DNA from: an uncultured beta proteobacterium
Lineage (GTDB): Bacteria; Pseudomonadota; Gammaproteobacteria; Burkholderiales; Burkholderiaceae
Assembly: GCA_903892315.1 (NCBI GenBank)
Contig: CAITHY010000126.1
Span: forward strand, 1 to 27,832
Reading direction: 5' to 3'
Length of the DNA stretch: 27,832 nucleotides
The notes under the pieces were generated by a model. That model saw only the letters and a program-made list of their open reading frames with translations, made no database searches and was not told the origin of the DNA. Both the position numbers and the translations under genes were made by a program. Shown here in pieces: positions 12,001-18,310 of this stretch (position 1 is its first letter; the number at the start of each line of letters is the position of its first letter).

Positions 12001-12421
12001 TGGTGCGCATCTTGCTGCGATCAACAGTCTTAAAGTATTTGTTAATGCCATCATTTCGCTTTTTCCCTAAGTAAGGGCGCAACTCTTTTTTGAGATCTTG
12101 GCTGTACGTAAAGGGGTAGTCTTCAGCATCTGGCTCTAAAAAGAAATCAAATGGGTTGTATACCGCCATCTCTGTAACCAGATCGACCGTCACTTTAAAG
12201 TGTGTCGTTGGTTCGGGAAATACTAAACGAGCTTGGTAGTTTGCAAACGGATCTTGTTGCCAATTAATGAAGTGACCTTCAGGTTCAATCTTTAGGGAGT
12301 AAGAAAGAATATGGCTGCGGCAATGAGGTGCCGGTCGCAGACGAATGACCTGTGGCCCCAGTTTGACTGGGCGGTCATAAATATATTCGGTGACGTGGTG
12401 TAGGGCGGCGTGTATAGACAT
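9026..12421 (-). CDS. Transglutaminase-DUF2126 fusion protein
   Basis: This 1131-aa protein is the first gene of the minus-strand operon. Residues 1-85 are a bacterial transglutaminase N-terminal domain. Residues about 165-250 are a transglutaminase core with Cys179 (LRSGSCRDSAW), His228 (DLHAWCEVYLPG) and Asp244 (GLDPTSG). From about 300 to the end is DUF2126, which published domain analysis assigns to a circularly permuted glutamine-synthetase-like ligase fold. Consistent with that are TMGGEPTFVS (327-336), GVIEVNIHPAHNWGEL (692-707) and the glycine-rich HTGTGGGNHFVMGG (734-747). A protease-like and a ligase-like unit are thus on one chain. The ATG at 12421 gives the usual N-terminus; no clear Shine-Dalgarno precedes it. 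Family assignment is secure; the function is a prediction. Confidence 0.93.
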   Translation of the reverse strand: MSIHAALHHVTEYIYDRPVKLGPQVIRLRPAPHCRSHILSYSLKIEPEGHFINWQQDPFANYQARLVFPEPTTHFKVTVDLVTEMAVYNPFDFFLEPDAEDYPFTYSQDLKKELRPYLGKKRNDGINKYFKTVDRSKMRTIDFLVAINQKVHKDIAYTIRMEPGVQTPDETLKLRSGSCRDSAWLMVNLLRLCGLASRFVSGYLIQLKPDVKALDGPSGTEVDFTDLHAWCEVYLPGAGWIGLDPTSGLFAGEGHIPVACTPEPSGAAPIEGGVDECEVQFAHSMEVTRIYEAPRVTKPYTEEQWQAIVDLGHKVDQELVAGDVRLTMGGEPTFVSVNGRDEREWNVDALGPTKRGYATDLVEKLRKEYGDGGFLHFGQGKWYPGEQLPRWALSIYWRSDGQPIWKNPKLFADERHPTNYTSRDAEKFVYTLSKKLGLADKFIEPAYEDVFYYLWRESKLPVNVDPFKSNLDDEMERTRLKRVFTQKLDSVVGYVLPIEANEGKNYLDTAWKTGPWEYRDDRLYLLPGDSPMGYRLPLESLPWVSKADYPYLIEQDPFAPRPPLNSQASIVHQQQPIRKGFTGSGKTIWSQSQEVRHPKRQESAAWVTRTAMCVEARDPMRSNGPKAENEHGGKSGALYVFMPPLARLEDYLNLLEAVEATAEELQFQIVLEGYTPPRDPRLKLLQVTPDPGVIEVNIHPAHNWGELVEHTEFLYQAAFESRLSAEKFMADGRHTGTGGGNHFVMGGATPMDSPFLRKPELLASLILYWHNHPSLSYLFSGMFIGPTSQAPRVDEARNDQIYELEIALKEIQENRKKFGQSMPPWLVDRTLRNILIDVTGNTHRSEFCIDKMYSPDSQTGRLGLLELRAFEMPPHAHMSIVQQLLIRALIARFWDEPYDAPMTRWGTELHDRCLLPTFIKMDFDDVIEEMQKHGYAFKPEWFAPHLEFRFPLIGQVQVMGTELTLRNALEPWHVMGEENAAGGTARYVDSSLERVELRVTGLNQSRYTITCNGEPLPLQPTGVAGEYVAGVRYKAWNPPSSLHPSIGIHVPLIFDMVDTWMKRSVGGCQYHVAHPGGRNYDNFPINAYEAESRRLSRFFRMGHTPGTIEGIQANIDLPASREFPFTLDMRR

Positions 12422-12438
12422 GCTGCAAAGTCTATAAG

Positions 12439-12481
12439 TTCACCACAAGGGTGCATTATTGCGGCGCACAAGATGGGTGCG
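12439..12481. promoter_or_regulatory. Two tandem NtrC-like dyads upstream of the DUF2126 operon
   Basis: TTCACCACAAGGGTGCA (12439-12455) differs at one arm base from the NtrC-type pattern TGCACC-N5-GGTGCA. CGCACAAGATGGGTGCG (12465-12481) keeps the GCAC-N7-GTGC core. Their centres are 26 bases apart, in the divergent gap between the DUF2126 operon (-) and the 71-aa gene (+). No convincing sigma-54 promoter was found on either strand. Binding by NtrC is inference. Confidence 0.35.
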
Positions 12482-12565
12482 TAAAAATGAGGCATGCCCA
12501 GATTTGGGTAGAACCCGTCAAAAACAGGGCATTTAGCATACTAGTTCTGTTTCAGGAGGAATAAG

Positions 12566-12595
12566 TTGGTGCTAATTCGATCGCTCATTTACTAA
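12566..12595 (+). CDS. Possible 9-codon leader ORF
   Basis: A near-perfect Shine-Dalgarno AGGAGGA (12554-12560) is followed after 5 bases by TTG, 8 more sense codons and TAA (reading M-V-L-I-R-S-L-I-Y). It is the strongest ribosome binding site in this intergenic region yet serves no long frame. It stops 13 bases before the ATG of the 71-aa gene, so it could be a leader peptide or a coupling ORF. It could also be the remnant of a gene start, or chance. Confidence 0.3.
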   Translation: MVLIRSLIY

Positions 12596-12608
12596 GCAAG
12601 GGGGAAAT

Positions 12609-12824
12609 ATGGTTGTCTATATCACTCGAAATATCATTGCCAGAATGCGTCTTAATGATGGCACCGATAATGGCTGTAAGCCCCTAAATCCTGGAAAGTA
12701 TGAAGCTAACAAGACCAATGATGGGGCGCTGGAGATTCTTCAGGATGCTGGTGAGCCTGTCTATCTGTTGCCCTTTATCTGGTGGGAGAAGATGGAACTA
12801 GGTGATATTTTGATTGCGGCTTAA
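12609..12824 (+). CDS. 71-aa orphan protein of unknown function
   Basis: I do not recognise this protein. It starts at ATG 12609 after a purine-rich AGGGGGAAA (spacing about 3-8 bases) and reads MVVYITRNIIARMRLNDGTD at its N-terminus. It is acidic overall, with a hydrophobic aromatic stretch PVYLLPFIWWEKMELGDILI near the C-terminus. No signal peptide or classical membrane helix is evident. The gene lies 40 bases before scpB on the same strand and could share its transcript, with the strong but unused Shine-Dalgarno at 12554 upstream of it. Codon usage and a sensible ribosome binding site favour a real gene, but conservation is untested. Confidence 0.55.
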   Translation: MVVYITRNIIARMRLNDGTDNGCKPLNPGKYEANKTNDGALEILQDAGEPVYLLPFIWWEKMELGDILIAA

Positions 12825-12864
12825 AGCGCAGGTAATCATCAATAATGAATAAAGAGACAGCGCC

Positions 12865-13653
12865 TTGAATTACCAATATATTAAAACTGAGCAGGCCGAT
12901 TTAATCGCCACGATTCGCTTTAATCACTACGAAAAGCGTAATGCCTTAAGCGAGTGCTTAATAGAAGAGATGCATCATGCGTTAGAAGAGTTTGGCAAAC
13001 AAGATGTGCGGGTCTTAGTTCTAAGGTCTGATCAAAAAAATAAAGTGTGGTCTGCAGGTCATGATGTCATGGAGTTGCCTAGATCAGAGAGGGATCCCTT
13101 GCCTGCGGATGACCCTGTTATGGTCTTGCTTCAATCTATCAGAGCCTTTAGGGCTCCAGTCATAGCGATGGTCGATGGTTCAGTGTGGGGTGCTTCAACC
13201 GATTTGATTATGAGTTGCGATATTGCGATTGGCGATCATGATTCTACGTTTGCGATTACGCCAGCTAAGTTGGGGCTTCCTTATACCGCAAGTGGCATTT
13301 TGCACTTCATGTCTCGCATGCCTCTGAATGTTGTAAAAGAAATGTTCCTAACGGCCGATCCCATTGGTGCTGACCGCGCCTTACAGATCGGCATTCTCAA
13401 TCATCTTTATGTATCCGGGGAATTAGAGGCAAAGACCTACCAAATGGCCCGAACAATTGCTTCACGTTCTCCACAGGCTAACTCGGTACTTAAGGCGCAA
13501 GCGCAAATGCTGTCGGATGCTGCCGTAATGAACCCTGCTGTATTTGAGCACCTTCAATCCCTGCGCAAGAATGTCTATATGGGAAGCGACTACCGAGAGG
13601 GTATTACAGCCTTCCTAGAAAAGCGTGAACCTGTGTTTGGTCAGGCCAAGTAA
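12865..13653 (+). CDS. scpB: Methylmalonyl-CoA decarboxylase, crotonase superfamily
   Basis: The 262-aa protein closely resembles E. coli ScpB (YgfG), which decarboxylates (R)-methylmalonyl-CoA to propionyl-CoA. Shared signatures are SAGHDVMELP, RDPLPADDP, MVDGSVWGA, LGLPYTASGI and EGITAFLEKREP. The residues I recall as active-site contacts in the E. coli enzyme align at His66, position 110 and Tyr140. Position 110 is Gly in E. coli and Ala here, which still offers its backbone NH to the oxyanion hole. The start is TTG at 12865: the resulting MNYQYIKTEQ parallels E. coli MSYQYVNVV, and AGAGA lies 7 bases upstream. A methylmalonyl-CoA mutase, the usual pathway partner, is not in the window. 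Another enoyl-CoA hydratase-family activity is possible but less likely. Confidence 0.88.
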   Translation: MNYQYIKTEQADLIATIRFNHYEKRNALSECLIEEMHHALEEFGKQDVRVLVLRSDQKNKVWSAGHDVMELPRSERDPLPADDPVMVLLQSIRAFRAPVIAMVDGSVWGASTDLIMSCDIAIGDHDSTFAITPAKLGLPYTASGILHFMSRMPLNVVKEMFLTADPIGADRALQIGILNHLYVSGELEAKTYQMARTIASRSPQANSVLKAQAQMLSDAAVMNPAVFEHLQSLRKNVYMGSDYREGITAFLEKREPVFGQAK

Positions 13654-13687
13654 AGGCATAAAATAGAGCTCCAATCTATGGGGCGCT

Positions 13688-14590
13688 ATGAGTATTCGGG
13701 TTAATTCAGAAGGGGTTTCAGCATCGCGGGTGTATTTGCCTGCTGATCAAACTCATCTAAATTTGCTGCAATTCTTTATAGAGCAATTCCCCCACATTCC
13801 GGGAGACGAGTGGGAACAGCGTTTCACTGAAGGCCTCATCCTAGATCAAGACGGTCAAGCCCTGAGCGCAAATAGTCCTTATTTGCCAAATACTCATTTG
13901 CTGTATTTCAGGCGCCTTGCTCGTGAACCAGAGATTCCCTTTGAAGAACATATTCTTTATCAAGATGAACATATCTTGGTTGCAGATAAACCCCATTTCC
14001 TGCCAGTAACACCAAGCGGGCTCTATCTTCATCAAACCTTGCTTAATCGGCTCAAGAAAAAAACAGGTATTCAAACGCTTAGCCCGATTCATCGCATTGA
14101 TCGTGATACCGCAGGCCTAGTCATTTTTTCAGTCAACCCAAGTGAGCGAGCGCAATATCAAAATTTATTCAGGGATAGGGCGGTCGACAAAGTGTATGAA
14201 GCAATAGCGCCATACTCTGAAAAATTAGAGAAGCAACTGCCATTCACCTATCAAAGCCGTCTTCAAGAGTCAGAACATTTTCTGCAAATGCAAGAGATTG
14301 AGGGTGAGCCCAACTCGGATACCTTCATTGAGCTCCTAGAGACAAATATGCCATGGGCCAAATATCGACTAACGCCCGGAAGTGGCAAAAAGCATCAACT
14401 GCGTTGCCATCTTAATACTCTCAATATCCCTATTAAGAATGACCAGATTTATCCTATCCTCACCCCTTATCAAGAATATGATTTAGATTTCTCAAAACCC
14501 TTGCAACTACTGGCTAAGGAGATTTTATTTGAGGATCCGGTAACGCTGTCGTTTAGAGCATTTAAGAGTCAGCAATTATTAGATCTCTGA
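13688..14590 (+). CDS. RluA-family RNA pseudouridine synthase
   Basis: This 300-aa enzyme isomerises uridine to pseudouridine in rRNA or tRNA. The catalytic motif HRIDRDTAGLVIF starts at residue 135, with Asp138 as the nucleophile. ILVADKPHFLPVTPSG (96-111) is the preceding RluA-family motif, and RLTPGSGKKHQLRCHL is the conserved C-terminal motif (usually GRTHQIR, here GKKHQLR). The N-terminal part is short and not an obvious S4 domain. The target uridine cannot be assigned, so no symbol is given. The ATG at 13688 lies 34 bases after scpB on the same strand, and cotranscription is possible. Its stop is 23 bases from the convergent stop of the next gene, with no clear terminator between them. 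Confidence 0.9.
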   Translation: MSIRVNSEGVSASRVYLPADQTHLNLLQFFIEQFPHIPGDEWEQRFTEGLILDQDGQALSANSPYLPNTHLLYFRRLAREPEIPFEEHILYQDEHILVADKPHFLPVTPSGLYLHQTLLNRLKKKTGIQTLSPIHRIDRDTAGLVIFSVNPSERAQYQNLFRDRAVDKVYEAIAPYSEKLEKQLPFTYQSRLQESEHFLQMQEIEGEPNSDTFIELLETNMPWAKYRLTPGSGKKHQLRCHLNTLNIPIKNDQIYPILTPYQEYDLDFSKPLQLLAKEILFEDPVTLSFRAFKSQQLLDL

Positions 14591-14613
14591 ATTACGGCTG
14601 AATCATGAGGGCT

Positions 14614-16254
14614 CTAATTCTTTAAGGCAGAAAAACTGCTTGCTTGTGCTTTGTGCCAATATAGTTCAAACACCCTGGGTAAATTTAGACTCGGATCAAT
14701 AGGCTCTTCATTAATCAAAAGGCCGGCGGGCATTTCAGGTAGCAGGAATGAAAGTAGGCGAACTTCATTTTTGCTAATACGTCGAACTATATGAGAAGCA
14801 TCTATCTCATTAGGGTGATGAAGGCCAGCTGCTTCAACTAACTCTTTTAGGGTTTTGAGAGTTTCATTATGAAAGTTATAGACACGCTCAGATTTATCGG
14901 TCACAACCAATGCTTTCTGGCGATCTGGATCTTGAGTCGTTACCCCGGTTGGGCAAAAGCCAGTATTACAAACTTGAGCCTGAATACAGCCTACTGAGAA
15001 CATAAAACCTCGAGCACTGTTACACCAATCCGCTCCTAATGCAAAGGCAACAGCCATATCAAAGGCGCTAATAATTTTCCCTGAGCAGCCAATCTTGATT
15101 TTGTCACGCAAGTGAACACCCATCAAAGTGTTGTGAACTAAGCGCAAACCATCTTGTAGCGGTGTACCGACGTGATTGGTGAACTCTACTGGAGAAGCGC
15201 CAGTCCCACCTTCAGAGCCATCAACCACAATAAAGTCAGGGTGAATATTGGTTTCTAACATGGCCTTTACTATGCCAAACCATTCCCAAGGATGCCCAAT
15301 GCACAGCTTGAATCCAACCGGCTTGCCTCCAGAAAGATCCCGTAGTTGCTGAATAAAATGCATCATCTCTAAAGGTGTAGAGAACGCGCTATGGGAGGAA
15401 GGTGAAATACAGGCCTCGCCTTCCATAACACCTCGTGCAGCAGCAATTTCAGCAGTGACTTTCGGCCCAGGTAGTATGCCGCCATGACCCGGTTTAGCTC
15501 CTTGACTCAGTTTGATTTCAATCATCTTGACTTGAGTATCCAAGGCATTTGCAGCGAACTTATCCGCATTAAAACTACCATCCTGATTGCGGCAGCCAAA
15601 ATAACCTGAACCGATTTCCCAAATGAGATCGCCGCCATGTACGCGATGATATTGAGAGATCGACCCTTCACCGGTGTCGTGCGCAAAGCCACCTTTTTTA
15701 GCACCTAGGTTTAAAGCCATAATGGCATTGGCGCTGAGTGAGCCAAAGCTCATCGCCGAAATATTGAAGATACTGGCTGAATATTTCTGTGAGCAATCTT
15801 TGCCACCTATCTCAACTTTAAAATCATGGCTCGGAATATGAGTAGGAGCTAAGGACTGGTTAATCCATTGATAGCCTGGAGCCATGACATCAAGAGTGGT
15901 GCCAAATGGAATTTCATCGGCAACCGCTTTTGAGCGTGAATAGACCAATGTTCTTTGCTCTCTAGAGAATGGTAATTTATCGTTGTCACCTTCAATGAAG
16001 TACTGCCGAATTTCGGGGCGGATAAATTCCAGTAGAAAACGCATATGCCCCAAAATCGGATAGTTCCGCAAAACGGCATGTTTGGTTTGCATACAGTCGT
16101 AGATGCCAACCGCTGTTAAGCAACCAAAAATCAATAATGCTGGCCAATCAGCCATTCCCATCAATAGAGCTAGCCCGCTAATGAGTGTTCCAAACATACA
16201 GATAGCAAAAGTGCTTAGGCGTATAGGAAGGAGGGGATGAGATGATTTATTCAT
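14614..16254 (-). CDS. Membrane-anchored FMN-binding glutamate-synthase-like protein
   Basis: The 546-aa protein holds the FMN-binding domain of glutamate synthase without the amidotransferase or NADPH modules. Two hydrophobic segments (about residues 12-32 and 38-54) suggest an N-terminal membrane hairpin. Signature motifs are KLSQGAKPGHGGILPGPKV (249-267), DGSEGGTGASP (345-355) and the cysteine pattern C423-X5-C429-X4-C434 followed by PTG, which is the glutamate-synthase 3Fe-4S ligand set. This family (COG0069 type) is widespread but its electron donor and substrate are unclear, so it should not be called gltB. The ATG at 16254 lacks a clear Shine-Dalgarno. It is divergent from the eRF1-like gene, with a dyad at 16324-16340 between them. 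Confidence 0.9.
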   Translation of the reverse strand: MNKSSHPLLPIRLSTFAICMFGTLISGLALLMGMADWPALLIFGCLTAVGIYDCMQTKHAVLRNYPILGHMRFLLEFIRPEIRQYFIEGDNDKLPFSREQRTLVYSRSKAVADEIPFGTTLDVMAPGYQWINQSLAPTHIPSHDFKVEIGGKDCSQKYSASIFNISAMSFGSLSANAIMALNLGAKKGGFAHDTGEGSISQYHRVHGGDLIWEIGSGYFGCRNQDGSFNADKFAANALDTQVKMIEIKLSQGAKPGHGGILPGPKVTAEIAAARGVMEGEACISPSSHSAFSTPLEMMHFIQQLRDLSGGKPVGFKLCIGHPWEWFGIVKAMLETNIHPDFIVVDGSEGGTGASPVEFTNHVGTPLQDGLRLVHNTLMGVHLRDKIKIGCSGKIISAFDMAVAFALGADWCNSARGFMFSVGCIQAQVCNTGFCPTGVTTQDPDRQKALVVTDKSERVYNFHNETLKTLKELVEAAGLHHPNEIDASHIVRRISKNEVRLLSFLLPEMPAGLLINEEPIDPSLNLPRVFELYWHKAQASSFSALKN

Positions 16255-16323
16255 GGTTGCAATTAGAGGGTTTTTACTGTTATGAGAGTATATGTGGCCT
16301 TTATGTAAGTTTTATTGTGACTA

Positions 16324-16340
16324 ATGTCAAATTCTGACAT
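16324..16340. promoter_or_regulatory. Candidate operator dyad in a divergent promoter region
   Basis: ATGTCA-AATTC-TGACAT is a perfect 6-base inverted repeat with a 5-base spacer. It lies in the 146-base gap between the divergent glutamate-synthase-like gene (-) and the eRF1-like operon (+). A regulator site is plausible; the regulator is unknown. Confidence 0.4.
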
Positions 16341-16400
16341 GAATATCCCCAAATGCAGGAGTATGCTGTGATATTAACCATCAATAATCACAGGGATAAT

Positions 16401-16784
16401 ATGTCACTTAATCATGCAGTCATTTGGATTGACCATAAAGAAGCTCATGTGATGTTTTTGAGCGAGGAGGCCAGTGAGTCTGAGGTGATTCGTAGCAAGA
16501 GCACCCATACGCATTTGCATCACAAAGCTAATGAAATCGGTAGTGGTAAAGCGGCCTTAGACACTAAGTATCTGCACTCGGTCATCAATGCTGTTAATGA
16601 GTCTAAAGAGATCTTGATTCTTGGCCCGGGCTCTGCAAAACTAGAACTTATTAAGCATGCCCACAAGCATGATGCAGCGATTGCAGAAAAGATTGTCGGT
16701 GTAGAAACGGTTGATCATCCGACTGATAAAGAAATATTGGCTTATGCACGCAAGTTTTTCTATAAAGTAGATCGGATGAATTAA
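16401..16784 (+). CDS. Stand-alone eRF1-domain-2-like protein ('translational machinery protein')
   Basis: This 127-aa protein resembles short Burkholderiales proteins annotated 'translational machinery protein'. It starts AVIWIDHKEAHVMFL and later carries ILILGPGSAKLELIKHAHKH (71-90), whose GPGxxK motif recalls the middle domain of archaeal/eukaryotic release factor eRF1 and Pelota. A His-rich stretch (HTHLHHK, 36-42) lies between them. There is no GGQ peptide-release domain, so it cannot release peptides by itself. The ATG at 16401 is preferred because AGGGA (16392-16396) lies 4 bases upstream; an in-frame ATG at 16353 has no support. It is followed 20 bases on by an 84-aa gene, a likely operon partner. 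A ribosome or tRNA-related role is inference only. Confidence 0.75.
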   Translation: MSLNHAVIWIDHKEAHVMFLSEEASESEVIRSKSTHTHLHHKANEIGSGKAALDTKYLHSVINAVNESKEILILGPGSAKLELIKHAHKHDAAIAEKIVGVETVDHPTDKEILAYARKFFYKVDRMN

Positions 16785-16804
16785 AAAAATTAAGGAAATT
16801 GAAA

Positions 16805-17059
16805 ATGAAAGAAACTCAAGAACCTTTAGGTCCAGACGGACTTCCCGGACATGATTATTTTCTGGATGCAGTAAATCATATTGATGAAGCTGTAGCAAAC
16901 AATACGATTGCTGCTGGCGCTGCCAAAGGTTTAGTGTTTAGCTTAGTTGAAACCTTAGGCGCAATGGTGGGCGATCCTGATCTGCCGAATCACCTGAAGT
17001 CAGGCTATATGGGTGCCTTAGACCTTGCTGTGGAATTAGAGGCCAAGCTTCATAAGTAA
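16805..17059 (+). CDS. 84-aa conserved-looking protein of unknown function
   Basis: I do not recognise a named family. The ATG at 16805 has AAGGA (16792-16796) 8 bases upstream, which favours it over the in-frame TTG at 16799. The protein has an acidic N-terminus (MKETQEPLGPDGLPGHDYF) followed by amphipathic helix-like stretches, including HIDEAVANNTIAAGAAKGLV and GALDLAVELEAKLHK. It lacks a signal peptide, membrane segment or cysteine. It follows the eRF1-like gene by 20 bases, so the two are probably cotranscribed and may act together. A small helical cytoplasmic partner or regulator is a guess. Confidence 0.7.
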   Translation: MKETQEPLGPDGLPGHDYFLDAVNHIDEAVANNTIAAGAAKGLVFSLVETLGAMVGDPDLPNHLKSGYMGALDLAVELEAKLHK

Positions 17060-17154
17060 TCAATAAAAGTTAAGTTAGCAATAGACCATTAAGGGCAGAT
17101 TCTGCTGTCATTATGCATTTAAAATGGCTGCCAATTGCTATTTAACCGAAGTTC

Positions 17155-18237
17155 ATGACCAATACCTCAAAGAAACGCTTAGCAGTCGCACCCATGATGG
17201 AGTGGACCGATCGCCATTGTCGTTCTTTTCATCGCGCGCTGACTAAAGAAGCTGTTCTTTATACCGAGATGGTGACTACGGGTGCGCTGATGCATGGTGA
17301 TGTGCCACGCCATTTAGATTATTCACCAGAGCAACATCCAGTCGTTTTGCAATTAGGTGGCTCTGAGCCTAATGATTTAGCTAAGGCTGCTGAGCTGGCG
17401 CAGCAGTGGGGCTATGATGAGATTGATTTGAACTGTGGTTGTCCCTCAGAGCGAGTGCAGCGCGGAGCATTTGGTGCTTGCTTGATGGCTGAACCTGAAC
17501 TTGTAGCTGAATGTGTGCGCTCTATGAGGAATGCAGTCAATATCCCCATCTCAGTAAAACACCGTCTGGGTTTAGATTCAATGGACGCAGCTAATTCTGA
17601 AACGGATTACCAATTCGCATTGAACTTTATTCTGGCAGTCGCTGATGCTGGTGCCAGTCAAGTGACTATTCATGCGCGCAATGCAGTACTCAAAGGTTTG
17701 TCACCAAAAGAGAATCGCAGTAAACCACCATTGCGTTATGAGGTTGCTGCAAAACTCAGAGTCGATGCGCAAAAACAATTTCCTAATCTCAAAGTACTTC
17801 TCAATGGCGGACTAGAAACCAATGAGCAAATTGCTGTACACTGGAATGACTTTGACGGCTTTATGGTGGGTAGAGCTGCCTATCATTTCCCAGCTCTACT
17901 CTTAGGTTGGGATGACATGATCAATACTGATGGTGATGCAGCCGGCTATCTTTTCAGTGAAACTGAATGGCACCGAATTCAGATTGCTTTGGTCAAACAA
18001 GTGCAAGCTTGGTTTGATGAATGTCATGCCAAAGGCAAACCTTTTTATATAGGTGCATTTACAAGACATATTCTGGGTCTGGCTCATGGGAGGGCGGGAT
18101 CGCGTTATTGGCGTCAACGCCTCTCAGACCATCATGCTTTGGCTAAAGTACAAAGTAAGGCTGCCATATTAGATTTCTTTATCGATGCCAGTCTATGCCT
18201 TGGAGATTGGGCAGCTTTTGAGTTTGATGCTGCCTAA
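17155..18237 (+). CDS. dusA: tRNA-dihydrouridine synthase A
   Basis: The 360-aa protein is a DusA-type FMN enzyme that reduces uridines in the tRNA D-loop (positions 20/20a in E. coli). The start APMMEWTDRHCRSFHRALT (residues 12-30), the segment HPVVLQLGGSEP (61-72) and LNCGCPSERVQRGAFGACLM (92-111) are diagnostic of DusA rather than DusB or DusC. Cys96 in GCPS is the catalytic acid. The usual DusA C-terminal region, HILGLAHGRAGSRYWRQRLS, is present. The ATG at 17155 has only a weak purine stretch upstream. The tRNA-His gene follows 73 bases after the stop on the same strand but has its own promoter. Confidence 0.95.
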   Translation: MTNTSKKRLAVAPMMEWTDRHCRSFHRALTKEAVLYTEMVTTGALMHGDVPRHLDYSPEQHPVVLQLGGSEPNDLAKAAELAQQWGYDEIDLNCGCPSERVQRGAFGACLMAEPELVAECVRSMRNAVNIPISVKHRLGLDSMDAANSETDYQFALNFILAVADAGASQVTIHARNAVLKGLSPKENRSKPPLRYEVAAKLRVDAQKQFPNLKVLLNGGLETNEQIAVHWNDFDGFMVGRAAYHFPALLLGWDDMINTDGDAAGYLFSETEWHRIQIALVKQVQAWFDECHAKGKPFYIGAFTRHILGLAHGRAGSRYWRQRLSDHHALAKVQSKAAILDFFIDASLCLGDWAAFEFDAA

Positions 18238-18267
18238 GGCCACGTAGTAGGGCTCAGAGGGGTATTT

Positions 18268-18297
18268 TTGACAGGTTTTTGAGCAAAAAGCTATAAT
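18268..18297 (+). promoter_or_regulatory. Sigma-70 promoter of tRNA-His
   Basis: TTGACA (18268-18273) and TATAAT (18292-18297) both match the consensus exactly, with an 18-base spacer. The implied start lies about 6-8 bases before the tRNA 5' end at 18311. This is the best sigma-70 promoter in the window. Confidence 0.92.
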
Positions 18298-18310
18298 CTA
18301 TGACTTCAGT

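Noticed and set aside
12491..12527. Small inverted repeats (GGCATGCC, CCCA-GATT-TGGG and GGGT-AGAA-CCC)
   Set aside because: Stems of only 3-4 bases that compete with each other; no clear terminator or riboswitch structure.
12421..12608. Sigma-54 promoter to match the NtrC-like dyads
   Set aside because: No GG/GC pair with the required 10-base spacing and flanking bases was found on either strand.
17095..17105. GCAGA-T-TCTGC palindrome before dusA
   Set aside because: Short dyad without a T-run or a promoter at correct spacing; could be chance.
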